56,828 bases of DNA from Ophiosphaerella korrae (lineage: Eukaryota; Ascomycota; Dothideomycetes; Pleosporales; Phaeosphaeriaceae), in contig JALNQF010000265.1 in NCBI GenBank assembly GCA_028456385.1, positions 1 through 56,828 of the forward strand, in the 5' to 3' direction. A program made the position numbers and the translations under genes. The notes beneath the pieces were generated by a model. It ran no database searches and was not told the origin of the DNA. It saw only the letters and a program-made list of their open reading frames with translations. Shown one piece after another: positions 12,830 through 23,574 of the stretch; position 1 is the first letter of the stretch, and the number at the start of each line of letters is the position of its first letter.

Positions 12830-14008
12830 ATGCCTTCGCGCGAAGGCGTGAAGACTAATTCAACTCTTTAGGCAGAACGGGAAGTGTTTTAACAAACCTA
12901 GATGATACTGTGGGGTTGTAAGTGCTGGTTGTTTCTGTTTGGCGCCCACTTGGTCCTTTCATCCGTTGTTGCAATATATCTGTTGCCTAGTGAAGGCATT
13001 GAACTAGGATGAGTGCCGTTAGCTATGCGTGTCCCATGCGCAAAGCGGTGAGGCGCGTCTGGGGTACATGAAGACCCCAGAACCAAGTGCCGAATAAGGC
13101 GAAGCGAACGAATCACGGAGGATTGAATATATGGTTAACCGGCTCTATCATGCCTTTAATGATGTAGTCGTGGCCTCGTGGTCAGATATTTGCCAGTTCC
13201 GAGACGAAGCGCTAAATATGGCTGAAAGGCAATATGGGGCCAGCCTGGTTTGCTACGCTGAAACATTTTGTGGGGGTGTGGGCTAAAATGCTTGACTGAG
13301 CCGCAACACCGAACAACGACGCTTGTACTGTTGAGGATTTCCTCGTAAATATTTTGGACGATGCTGAAATAGTGTTTACATCCGGTGGGTAGCGATATTG
13401 CAACCACATACGTAGAGAGCATCAGGAGGCAAACCCTTTTGTATTGACGATGAGTACGGCGGACAGTTGGGGGTCTCAACAATAAAACTTTTTTTTACAC
13501 AAACCTGAAATGAAGCTTCCTTCGTAATGCTAAAAAGGAAAACACAAGGTTTATTATCGTTAAGTTCTCCCCCTCGAAAGTGTGTGCAAATGGCTTCCGA
13601 AAGGCAGCAAGAGGATGAAAGTTGGTGGGGTGCGCTACTTGCTTAGCGCGTGCGCAGGGCCACTAAGCCGCAAGTGGCCACTTGACTACAGTTGGTGGCG
13701 CAGACGTTCTACCAAAAAAACTCCCCGCCGCTTGAACGTCGGGCTCAACCTCAGTCGAATCTTTTAAGCGTTACACTGCCGTCACTCAATTCATGCGGCA
13801 TTTTTGGAAGTTATTTAACTTATTAGACGCTCGGCTTCCACGCGCATCCCACCTAGATCAGCATCGACGTGCTTCCACCCTCGTTTACGCCCGCGTCGCG
13901 TCTCAGGTCTTGTTCGCCAACTCGACCAATACTGTATTCCTAAGGCGCTGTGCAGATGCTCGGCCGCTCCGAGTGAGCTGTTGGGCTGGTCGATGCCTGG
14001 CTGCGAGG
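12830..14008. other. Intergenic between esterase and kinase-like gene
   Basis: Only short shadow ORFs on both strands; no domain recognised. It would contain the promoters of the two divergent flanking genes. Confidence 0.5.
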
Positions 14009-15084
14009 ATGCAGTCAACACTTATTGGCAATTCTGGTCGTGAGTACAAACGGATCCAAGTACTGCATTCCCACCCCAAAAAGTCCGAGCTGGATATTTA
14101 CCTCGCAACGTGAGTTTGCCAATCGTAATTCCTCAGTGCTCATCAGAAACAATGGCTGAGAGTGAAAACTGCTAGCTCGGACAACCAATTCTTCGTCCTG
14201 AAACCCGTTTCACCGTCCATCTTTGATCACTTACTCGAGTTCAACAAAGAGTTTGATGATAACTCTCACCTGCGAACCCATGTTGACTACAACGGCAAGG
14301 AGAATGTGGTTGTATACGAGGGTTTCACCACCGATGTGCTTTCGTTGGTGAAGAATTATCCACCTCTCCCGCTCGAGATACGAAAGACGATTCTCAGGGA
14401 GGTTGGGAGTGGCCTAAAGGATATGCATGCAAAGAAATGGATACACCTTGGTATAATTCTATTCACCAAGCCTCGTTTGCTGTCGCCCTCAGCTCATTGT
14501 TAACCTATCATTCCAGATGTGAAGCCAGATAATGTCCTTGTCAATTGGCACATAGACAAACAGGGGCAGTTCCACCTTAAAAAAGTAGCACTGGGTGATT
14601 TAGATGTCGCTATGAAGCTAGGAGATGGAAAGCTCTTTAATCACAGGATAGGAAACGTCATGTGGCGCAGCCCAGAAGGCCAACTAGGAAAGGGTGTGGG
14701 CAAGCATTCTGAGGTGTTTTCGTTTGGACTCTCTATGTCATCACGGGCGTGGAATGGCTCCACGCCGACTTTACCGCGCTAGAGGTTGAACCGGAGTCTG
14801 TGATTCTATTCAAGTTGCTTTCCGCCTTCGGGCCTCTACCAGACATGCTCATGAAACACGTCAACGACGCCGAATCGGGGGAGCTCTTGAGAGCCCTGTG
14901 GGAAGCGATATCAGAGGACGAGACTAACGAAACGTTCGATAGTTGGTCGTCAGACACGTTTCCCAACCTCGACAGCGAGGCAAAGAGGCTAATATTGAGG
15001 ATGACGAACCTTGATCCTGTAAAAAGGGCATCGATGTCGGACATCATGGCCGATACCTACTGGAATTTGAAGAATATTGACTGA
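14009..15084 (+). pseudogene. Protein-kinase-like gene with a frameshift
   Basis: A eukaryotic protein-kinase-fold protein of a fungal lineage-expanded type. Visible motifs in order: GREYKRIQVLHSH (glycine-loop region), IYLAT, FVLKPVS (VAIK-like Lys), HLDVKPDN (catalytic loop, HxDxKxxN), LGDLDVA (a GD in place of DFG), MWRSPEGQ (APE-like), SEVFSFGL and a C-terminal helical lobe ending DPVKRASMSDIM. Intron 1 starts at 14110 (acceptor 14160 or 14175). Intron 2 is 14451-14516 and restores HLD-VKPDN exactly. At about 14731 the frame changes without a usable splice site: the upstream frame ends in SFGL and the downstream frame resumes as LYVITGVEWLH. This suggests a small deletion removing a few residues of the helix after SFG. 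It is therefore either a recent pseudogene or a sequence error. The DFG-like change leaves catalytic activity unclear even if intact. Confidence 0.65.
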
Positions 15085-15571
15085 GTTCTCAGAGCGGACC
15101 CCTTGAAGAGGATGCTGAAGAGCTATCCGACAATCTCCCTGTTGGCCAGGCGAAACTCGATCTTTCGGTCTACGCAGCCATATGGGTGCGTCGCCCAGTC
15201 ACTCAATGTAATTTGTCGTCACGATGAGCAATCGGCCATTTTGCGACCCTACCCCGTCAAAGGCATTAAGAAGCGCGGATAGCGTTACCTATTTTTTCTT
15301 GCCTGAAAAGCTGAACATAGAATCGGAATGCTCTGTTTCCTTGTCTTGCGATCGGTTCTGACTAGCAAGCCTACTTCGTCAGATGCTTCATTTAGAGGTT
15401 GAGAAAGGTTGTAAACAGACAAGCACCTCTAGCCTATCAAGAATAGTTGTAGTAATAAAAGTTAACTTGCACTAGAAATTCGTTGATTTGCATAGCAATC
15501 TTGGAACTATCGCACCATGTCAAAATGCACAATCACCATCCAGTTCTCCAAGTCCATCATCTGACTATCCC
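15085..15571. other. Intergenic, convergent ends
   Basis: Short region between the convergent kinase-like and beta-propeller genes. No feature seen. Confidence 0.6.
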
Positions 15572-16516
15572 TCAAACACCAACACTCACCTCAACAACCC
15601 TTCCTCCTCTCGTCGGAACCCCACCCTCAAGCCCACTCGTACAAACATACACCTTACCCTTCTTCCCCAACATCGCCACCGTCCCACCACTCACCTCCCC
15701 ACCCTTCGCAAGCGTCTCCACACTCCCATCCAACTTCACATACTGCAACGTATCCAGCAGCGGCGAAGCAAGATACACATCCCCGCTCGGCGTAACAGCA
15801 AAATCATCCGGAAGCTGAATACTCCCTCCTGCAGCAAACACGCTCGCCGGGCCCATGGATCGACCATCCCCGGAAATGGGAATGCGACCAACTAGGGCCT
15901 GTACGGAGTTTGAAAAGTACAGGAAGTTCTTGTAGAGGCGGAGTCCGTTGACGCCGAGGGGTAGCATGGGGGCGGAGAAGTTGGACGCGAGCGGCGCATC
16001 GCGGAATCCGACTTCGTATTTCTTGGTATACAAGTCGAGGCGAACGATGTTGCCTGCGAACGAGTCGGCCAACAGGATAGTGCGGGGGTTCAGCGCGATG
16101 ATGCCGTTGACGAGCTGCATGCGTTCTAGGCCTACGATTTTCGTTACTTTGACGGCTGCTCTTGGCTGGAATCTGCGGCCAAAGTCGAGGCTCCAGAGCG
16201 AGAAGCTATTGGCAACGGGTGTGTTTTGAGGCGTTGTGCTTCCGACTGCTACGGCGAAGACATTGGGGGAGATTTCTGTGATACCGAGGACGGCGTTGGC
16301 GTCAGGGAAAGAAGTTACGAGCGATGCGGTAGCAGGCGAGATGGTTGGGTTCACGATATGAACTTCTGGGCGCCCAATGACAGTGACCAGAAGTGAACCA
16401 TTGCGCATGGTAGCGACATTCTCAAGCCACGTTGGGTTAGGGAATTCATAGACTGTACGAAGAGCTACAGCTGTGGTCGAAGCGAGAAGCGTGGTAAAGG
16501 GAAAGAGGAGCTTCAT
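15572..16516 (-). CDS. Secreted six-bladed beta-propeller protein (SMP-30/NHL-like)
   Basis: Intronless, 314 aa. It begins with a signal peptide (MKLLFPFTTLLASTTAVAL), followed by propeller-like repeats seen as recurring blade cores: WLENVATMRNGSLLVT, GITEISPNVFAVAVG, VNGIIALNPRTILLADS, GVNGLRLYKNFLYFSNS, LPDDFAVTPSGDVYLASP and GTVAMLGKKGKVYVCTSG. Potential N-glycosylation sites are NGS and NFS. Fungal proteins of this shape are annotated as SMP-30/gluconolactonase-like. Some relatives in tropolone-sesquiterpenoid clusters act as secreted hetero-Diels-Alderases; nothing here proves that role. Start at 16516 is fixed by the signal peptide. It is convergent with the kinase-like gene and shares its upstream region only with the 3' end of the phosphate transporter. 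Confidence 0.75.
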   Translation of the reverse strand: MKLLFPFTTLLASTTAVALRTVYEFPNPTWLENVATMRNGSLLVTVIGRPEVHIVNPTISPATASLVTSFPDANAVLGITEISPNVFAVAVGSTTPQNTPVANSFSLWSLDFGRRFQPRAAVKVTKIVGLERMQLVNGIIALNPRTILLADSFAGNIVRLDLYTKKYEVGFRDAPLASNFSAPMLPLGVNGLRLYKNFLYFSNSVQALVGRIPISGDGRSMGPASVFAAGGSIQLPDDFAVTPSGDVYLASPLLDTLQYVKLDGSVETLAKGGEVSGGTVAMLGKKGKVYVCTSGLEGGVPTRGGRVVEVSVGV

Positions 16517-17222
16517 TGTAAGGCCCTGGGTAACAAATACGATGATCTAAGTCGCCGCGGTGCTAATTGGTAGATAGTGGACCGTACGCTCTTAATACCT
16601 TTGGTAAATGCCCAAGGATAACGTCATGCGCGTGGCCATAACGACATGCCATTACATTTGACGTGAGCTTCCGCCCGATGTAAGTGTAGCTATCTTCGTC
16701 ATGATTGCATCTAGATTGGATGCTCAAGCTTATCGGCAGTCGTCGTCCATGACGGTTTCACACCTAATAAGAGGAACAAGTCCTAGCGTATCGTCCGTGC
16801 ATACGAAGCGGCGGCTACTGTATTAAGGCCAGGGTTATTATAGTAGAACCGACCGTGTAAAGCAGCGGAACACGCACGGTGCTCTGCGAACATGTGGGGT
16901 ACTGTAGTACTCTTGATCCGAATGAGCTGCTCCATAGTTCAGGGACCGCTGTGGAGCAAAGTAAATCAGTTGCAATGTGTCGATGAGATGGATCGAGAGC
17001 ATAAAATTGCCAAGAATTACACAGCACTAGGCATGCGTGGGTACGTTGCTCTTGACTTGACACCTGCTTGATGCATCACACCCACCCTACAGATCTTCAT
17101 CGCCTTCGAAGCGAGAGTCGGTAGCATGACTCCTGAACAATGCATAACACTTCCTCCCCCTGCAGACGCCGACATAATGGATGAGATGCGCTGGAGGTAC
17201 AAAATTCCGCCTGTGCTGACAA
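16517..17222. other. Intergenic
   Basis: Between the beta-propeller start and the phosphate transporter stop. Presumed promoter of the propeller gene. Short ORFs on the minus strand (16815-17202) show no domain. Confidence 0.5.
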
Positions 17223-20003
17223 CTAGAAGCCCACAATACGCATTAGACCGTAGCCCAAGGTAATAATTACAATGAACGCCATAATAGATGCTGGAATACC
17301 GCGTGTCAAGAAGTGCTTGACTTCAAGGTACCGCTGGCCTGTTCTTTGGTCTTCCATCATGATCGCGGCTGAGACCCATTAGCTTGGGTAGATTAATCAA
17401 TTCAATATCTTGGCTGGACTTACTCATATTGGGGAATCCACTCGTGGGTAGCCCCATCGCCGCACTCGCCATAAGTACCGAGCTCATAACCAGCAGATTC
17501 GGATGTGGCTCTGGCATCTGCTGGCCAACTTGTTGAACGAGAGGGAGCACAATAAGTGCAGCAACTGTGTGACTAATAAAGGTGGCAACCACTAGGATCA
17601 AGCCCGCGAAAATAACCATTACACTATATAGACTCATGTCCTCAACACCGCTCGTAATCGATTCAGCAATAGTGTGCAGTAGCCCAGATGAGTTGACAGA
17701 TTTCCCTAGTGCAAGGCCGCCGGCTGCGAGGATGATTATGGTCCAAAGGAAGTTATTGAAATCTTCTTTTGTAAGAATGCCGGTGCCAAAGAAGAGAACA
17801 ATGGGAATAATGGCCACGACGCCCATGTCACCAAAGACATTTTCAATTTGATGGCTGACGCACCACAATATGATGGTTACAACTGTGATAATGCTGATGA
17901 AATATTGGACGCCGGTGAACTTGTCTTTGAGTGGCCGGATAGGAACGATGGTGGTATTGCGTCCAGGGTTGAAGGTAACTAGAAGAAGGGCCCATATCAG
18001 AAGAATAGATATGATGCACACGGGAAGTGCGATAAAGAACCATATGCCCCATGACGGCTCCGGGTTCATATGTTGAAGCGCAATGAGATTTTGAGGTGAA
18101 GCGATGGGAGATGCGGCGCCGCCAATATTGGACGATAGAGCGATACCCAAGAGCAGAGCTTTGGTCATATCCGAGTCTCCAGGCAAGTTGCGAAGAATGG
18201 GCTATTGTCATGAGCGTTTATATCTTAGACATGGGCAGAGCATACCTCAATGATTGAAAAGCACAATACTGGTGCCGCCACATTACTGATCCACATACTG
18301 GCAAACATGGCAACAAACATGTTAGTGAGGAGAACAATCCTTGGCTTCGTTCCAGCCTTACTTAGAACGAAGGTAGCCATTATCTTCGCGATATTGTATT
18401 TTGACAGCGCGGCAGCAATGGTAAAGCCGCCAAGAAGCAACATAATTACTGGGGTCCACATGGCGGCAAAGACATAGCCGGCAGCACGCTTCGAGTCTAG
18501 TCGTTGATGAGGCTTATTGTCGTCGCGAACCACATCCAAGGTGACAGCAAGAAACGGTACAAGAAGCGAGGTGACGAAGAGGGGAATTGCCTAGAGTTAT
18601 TAGCACCACGAAAGCGATGGGTGGGAAAAGGTAAGCATACTTCAGTAGCCCACAGCAGACTGACAAAGACCACCATAGCCAGGCAATTCTGCTGCTCTGG
18701 CTTCTTCATAATGGGCAATATCAACAGTACGGCGAAAATAGCTATGCAGGCGATGAGCATCCAAAAGGTTTTGCTAATCAGCCATTGCGGGCATTGGTAC
18801 TTTCCGATTGGTGTTGAAACTTCCTTGAGCTCTGGTTCGATATCGTCACCTTGTCGTCGAATCTTGCCACCAATGGTATCTCGACCTAGCAGTGTCTGCG
18901 TGATGCCTATGTTGGCTGCCTGCGCCTTGCGTTCGATTCCAATCATCTCTCGCCAGACGGTATTCCTTTCCCAGACTACATGTTCCCGCAAATGCAACCT
19001 TAACTCCCTTTTCGCCTCGACTACATCCCCCTTAGTGCAGAGATGTGCATACGCGGTCTCGATGCGTTCCAGGTTTTCTGTCAAATGGTCCATGGTTGAT
19101 TGTTGAAACGGATGCGCGGGGTAGACATATTTCTTTAGATAAACGCTTTTCAATTTCCGGTCCAAAATTTTGTCGAACTTCTTTAGCACCTTTTCAAACC
19201 CAGTTTTGTTCAGCTGAATGAAGGACCGCAGTTCACACAGTGAAACGTAGACACTGATAGCTCGCTTCTTTAGCGAAACGCCCTCGTCGTACAAGGCGGA
19301 GAAAGCCATGTCATTGTAGTCCTCAAAAGCCACACTTGGCCTCCGCCGCGACGCCGAGTAGTCTGTGGAAGCAGCCATATCTTCGTGAGTACGCTGGCGA
19401 CGTATACGCCCATCTTGGCTCTTTCTCCGTAGCCGTGACGTCTCGTTCACTTCGTCCTCGGAATCTTCGTCGTCCTCATCATCGTTGTAGGTGCTATTGA
19501 CGGTCGACTGTCCGCTTGCGCCGCTGAGTGTCCGTGGCCGAGTGAAGCCTACTTGGCGGAATATGCTGCTCTTTCGCAATCTTTGGTGGGGCGGTGCATC
19601 TGCCTGTTGCTGCTCGAAGGTGTCTGTCTCATCATCGTAGGTTTCCTCGTCCTCGACCAGGGCCTCCAGTTCGCCGTATATTTCATTTTCCTTGATCTGG
19701 TAGAAGGACGTGACCTTTTCCAGCTCAGCATCGAGGAGGTTGGTGAAGACTTTGCTGGGGTCGTCGGCCGCTCCATTCAGCAGAGGAGACGATTCGGCGT
19801 CGGTATGTCCGTGCTTCTGGTTGATCTGGGTCTCGAGGCTGTAGATCCTGTGTAGTGGTGGTCATCAGCCGTGTGTCTGTCATTTCATAGGTGCAGCGGT
19901 CCATATAGCCCCAGACATACTGTTTCTTGAGGTTGCTGTATGCGATGTAGTGGTTGCTCCAGTCTGGCACCGCATTGAACTGCAGGCTGTGGGAGAACTT
20001 CAT
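17223..20003 (-). CDS. SPX-domain low-affinity phosphate transporter (PHO87/PHO90/PHO91 type)
   Basis: A plasma- or vacuolar-membrane sodium/phosphate-type carrier with an inositol-pyrophosphate-sensing SPX domain. It has 852 aa in five exons: 20003-19921, 19847-18641, 18590-18246, 18201-17424 and 17368-17223. All four introns (73, 50, 44, 55 bp) close in frame. The N terminus MKFSHSLQFNAVPDWSNHYI and NLKKQIYSLE are SPX signatures; the SPX domain runs to about residue 300 with acidic and Arg-rich inserts. About a dozen membrane segments follow from about residue 390. They include the CitMHS/DASS-type motifs SNVAAPVLCFSIIEP, SNIGGAASPIASPQNLIAL, SHTVAALIVLPLVQQVG and GLPTSGFPNMTAIMM. Length equals that of yeast Pho87/Pho90/Pho91 (about 880-920 aa). 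Which paralogue, and which membrane, cannot be set. Confidence 0.92.
17369..17423 (-). other. Intron 4 of the SPX transporter gene
   Basis: GTAAGT donor, TCTCAG acceptor, phase 1. It joins SGFPNM to TAIMMED and opens the true C-terminal exon, which is too short to show as an isolated ORF. Confidence 0.85.
18202..18245 (-). other. Intron 3 of the SPX transporter gene
   Basis: GTATGC donor, AATAG acceptor, phase 0. It joins FSIIE to PILRNLPG. Confidence 0.85.
18591..18640 (-). other. Intron 2 of the SPX transporter gene
   Basis: GTATGC donor, CTCTAG acceptor, phase 0. It joins SLLWATE to AIPLFVTS inside the membrane domain. Confidence 0.85.
19848..19920 (-). other. Intron 1 of the SPX transporter gene
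   Basis: GTATGT donor, CACAG acceptor, phase 2. It joins NLKKQ to IYSLE within the SPX domain. Confidence 0.85.
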
Positions 20004-20872
20004 CTCGTCGGCTTCGCGAAGCTGCTCGAGCTTCTCCCGTCGCCTGCGATCCCGTCTGGTGTTCCGTGGCCTGTCCCTTGACGTACGTGTGCGCTGATCT
20101 AGCTGTTGGAGCTCGAAGGCTTCGTCTGTCTCGAACAGAGCGTGGTGGCCGCGGTGGTCCAGGGTGGAGGTAGAAGCAGAAAAGCCGGGCGAGGCTGGGT
20201 TAGAAAACTGCGGCGGTCTGGGAAGGCGGTAACGGCATCGGAGGGCGTCCTGTCAGGCGAACTGTCTAGCGTGCGAATTGGTCGTCGTCAGGTTCTTTCG
20301 CGGTGACGAAGCCAAGGGAACCACCCACGGGCCCAGTCCATTGGCTCTCAGCGAAAACACACCCAGACTCTCCTCCACACCACTATCAGAACATCACGCG
20401 CCACGTATACTTCCTGCTGCCGTTTGAGTCGCATGGCACATACTCGAAAGCATCTTGCCCACCATCATCACGAAGGCAGCCCTATTCGCAGCATGCAAGA
20501 ACAGCCGCTACTCATGCAACTCAACCTTGAAACCCGGCTACCCAGCCCTCTGTCGCGGCTAGATGCGCCGCTACAACCCCCGCCAATCAAGCACAACAAC
20601 GTGCGAAGACCTTTTCTTATCCATGTAGCCTTATCGGCAAAGGATCCAGTACGTTACCCATTACTTATGGCAGCTAGACTCAAATTTACATCGCAAAGGC
20701 CACAAGATTGAGTAAAAATTGCTTCAAATGCAACAGCGTCGATTGCGTCTTGATTGCATATATCTAATCTAAATTTCGGCCTGTGATACTGTCATGTGCA
20801 CTTATATGCATCGCCCAAGTTTAGACTGTTCACGAGTTAGCATCGTTACTACCAGATCCATATTTTCGCGCA
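20004..20872. other. Intergenic: transporter promoter, tryptophan synthase 3' side
   Basis: Contains the 5' region of the SPX gene and the 3' flank of tryptophan synthase. Plus-strand ORFs at 20106-20711 are low-complexity Ser/His/Pro frames with no domain. Confidence 0.5.
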
Positions 20873-23272
20873 TCACTTACACCTCAAATCCCAACCAATC
20901 TTCGGTCCCAGATTTGGCAGCTCCTCAGCAACGCTCTGCACATCCTTGTCGCCTCTGCCAGAAACACAGATCACAATGTCCTGGTCCTTGGTCATCGTCT
21001 TTGCCAACTCCAGCGCACCGTAAATGGCGTGGGCTGTCTCGAGAGCAGGAATAATGCCCTCGAGTTGTGACAAGAGACGAAACCCAATAAAAGCTTCGGC
21101 ATCATTGCAAGCAACGAATTTGGCCCGGTCGCTGTCCTTCCAGTTGGAGAGCTCGGGGCCGACACCGGGGTAGTCAAGCCCAGCCGAGACAGAGTGCGTG
21201 TCGTTAATCTGACCATGTTTGTTTTGAAGAACATAGGTGCGTACGCCGTGAAGGACGCCCTTGCTGCCAGCAGAGAGCGTAGCACTGTGACGATCCGTGT
21301 CGATACCATCACCACCAGCTTCGACCCCCAAAAGTTTGACAGATAGGTCCTTAGAAAAGGGGTAGAACATGCCCACAGCGTTGCTACCACCTCCAACACA
21401 GGCTACAACTGCATCAGGAAGCTTTCCCCGTTTCTCCTGCATCTGCTGCTTCGTCTCGTTTCCAATAATTGACTGGAAAGTGCGGACAATAGTCGGGAAA
21501 GGATGAGGCCCAATAGCAGATCCGATGATATAGTGGGTAGTATCAAGGTTGACGACCCAGGCGCGGAGCGCCTCGTTGACAGCATCACGCAGCGTTTGGC
21601 AGCCAGCCTCAACAGCAACAACTGATGCACCGAGCAACTTGATACGGAAGACGTTTAATGCTTGACGTCTGACATCTTCAGCGCCCATGTAGATGGTGCA
21701 TTTCATCCCGAACTTGGCGCAGACCGTAGCGGTTGCAACACCATGTTGGCCAGCACCGGTCTCGGCAATAATCTCTGTTTTCCCAAGTCTTCGGGCGACT
21801 AGAATTTGCCCGAGTGCGTTGTTGATCTTGTGGCTACCAGTATGATTCAGATCTTCGCGTTTCAACCAGATATTTGCGCCTCCAGCATGTTCGGTAAGGC
21901 GTTCTGCGAGGTGCAAGTGGCCTGGCCGGCCCATATAAGGATAATAAGACCTGTACTCTTCCCAGAATTTGTCATCCTCAATTGCTTGGCTGAAGCCCTT
22001 CTCCAGTTCGGAGAGACAGTCCATGAGAGATTCCGGCACGTATTGACCACCAAATTCGCCGAAGCGGGGTGGATGTGCATGGTGCTCGTCGAAGCCATCC
22101 GGTCCGTCTTCAGTGTTGAGAGCTTCGAGTTGATCAGCGAGACCAGGGCCATCAGGTGTATCAGCATCCGTGATGACTTTGTCAACGTGAACACCAGTTG
22201 GCTCCTTGGCCGCGGCCAGAGTTTCGACAATACCAACCTCGCGTGTTGTTGCTCGGCTGCTCTTGCCGCAAATCATGTCGCAGTACTCTTCAACAGCCTT
22301 CGCGCCCTTCCCTGGCTCGGCACCAGCCAGAGTGTTGATAATCTGGCTACCAATCACTACGCCTTCGGCAATCTTGCCGACGCTGATAAAGTGATCTCTT
22401 GTGCTAACACCAAATCCAACCGCGGCTGGAATGTTACCAGAGTATTTGTGCACTCGCTCAAGGAGTTGCGGGAGCGCAGCGTTGATTGATCCGGTAGCAC
22501 CAGTTACACCCATGCGCGAAACGACGTAAATGAATGAGTCGGCAATCTTGCAGAGAACTCGCATGCGATGCTCCGAGGTAGCAGGCGCGACCAATGGAAC
22601 ATAGGAGAGGCTGCACATAATATTTAGCGTATGATCTTTGCGCAATCAGGGGGCAACCAACCTATAGCTGCGACAGAAGTTCCTGAAGCGCAGAGCCTCC
22701 TCAGGCGGCAGATCGACTAGGATGAAACCATTGGCGCCTGCTTCCTTTGTATCCTGCAACATGCGCTCCTCGCCGTAACTTAGCAGCGGGTTGTAGTAAC
22801 CCATGAGCAGGATTGGGGCCTTGAGACCGCGCTTCCTCGCATCGCGGACCATCTGCAACACATCGCCGGTCGTAACTCCGTTCTTTAAGGCTTGCTGTAA
22901 GAAAACACAATCAGAGATGGCTCCAATGACGTAGTAGCGAATGACTCAACGTACAGTGTTCGCTGTCTGGATCGTAGGGCCGTCGGCGATGGGATCAGTG
23001 AAGGGCATTCCCAGCTCGATAATATCTATGAGGGTCAATTGCTTGTTTCTATCATGGTTCGTGCATCAATTGCTTGTTGTGCGTACCAGCGCCACCCGCC
23101 TCCATCCCCAGCATAATGTCAGGCGTTTCTTGCGCAGTCGGGTAGCCTGCAGTCACATATGTGACGAGGGCAGACTGCGGTTCCGATCAGCGCATTTTGA
23201 GAGCATGAGTCTATTCACACGTACCCTGCCCTCCTTCTTGCATTGTGCGAAAGTCTTCTTGATCGCGTCCAT
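20873..23272 (-). CDS. Tryptophan synthase, fused alpha-beta subunits
   Basis: Catalyses the last step of tryptophan synthesis in the cytosol: indole-3-glycerol phosphate to indole (alpha), then indole plus serine to tryptophan (beta, PLP). It has 725 aa in five exons: 23272-23225, 23174-23087, 23025-22955, 22894-22662 and 22610-20873. Introns of 50, 61, 60 and 51 bp all keep frame. The alpha domain shows [14 protein letters not shown] with Glu49 and Asp60, the two catalytic residues. GADIIELG and [10 protein letters not shown] are alpha-barrel signatures. A linker precedes the beta domain ([12 protein letters not shown] from about residue 330). PLP Lys408 lies in [14 protein letters not shown], and the glycine-rich phosphate loop is [10 protein letters not shown]. 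Length and order match fungal Trp5/trp-3 (about 700 aa). The start is set by [16 protein letters not shown] site lies about 97 bp upstream of the ATG. Confidence 0.95.
22611..22661 (-). other. Intron 4 of the tryptophan synthase gene
   Basis: GTTGGT donor, GTGCAG acceptor, phase 2. It joins FCRSY to [10 protein letters not shown]. The other introns are 22895-22954, 23026-23086 and 23175-23224, all GTACG-type donors with AG acceptors. Confidence 0.8.
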
Positions 23273-23368
23273 GGTGCAGCGGGGTGGGTGAAGCAGTCAA
23301 GATAAGAAAAGCAGTTCGCTAGATGAAGAAGAGACAGTTAATCGCACTTGTAGTTAAATCAGCCACTG

Positions 23369-23375
23369 TGAGTCA
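23369..23375. promoter_or_regulatory. Gcn4/CPC1-type element TGAGTCA
   Basis: A palindromic TGA(C/G)TCA site about 97 bp upstream of the tryptophan synthase ATG. In fungi this is the binding site of the general amino-acid control factor (Gcn4, CPC-1, CpcA), a known regulator of tryptophan genes. Seen: exact match and position. Inferred: function. Confidence 0.6.
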
Positions 23376-23574
23376 CGCCTGCCGGAAGTACGATTACGGA
23401 AGAACTCCTAGCAGGATCTGGGATGAGTCTTGTACTCATAATTTATTGATGCCGAAGGCGGAGAGTCGGCGACGATTTCCCCTCTCTAGGCTGCTTTCGG
23501 AAAGGTGCCCAATCTGTCCATCTAGACCATCTGGAGGCGCACCGGAAGTTCCGAACAACAAAGCGAACCATCCA

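Noticed and set aside
19553..19855. 100-codon plus-strand ORF inside the SPX gene
   Set aside because: Antisense shadow of SPX transporter exon 2, which is well supported.
21806..22489. 227-codon plus-strand ORF
   Set aside because: Antisense shadow of tryptophan synthase exon 5.
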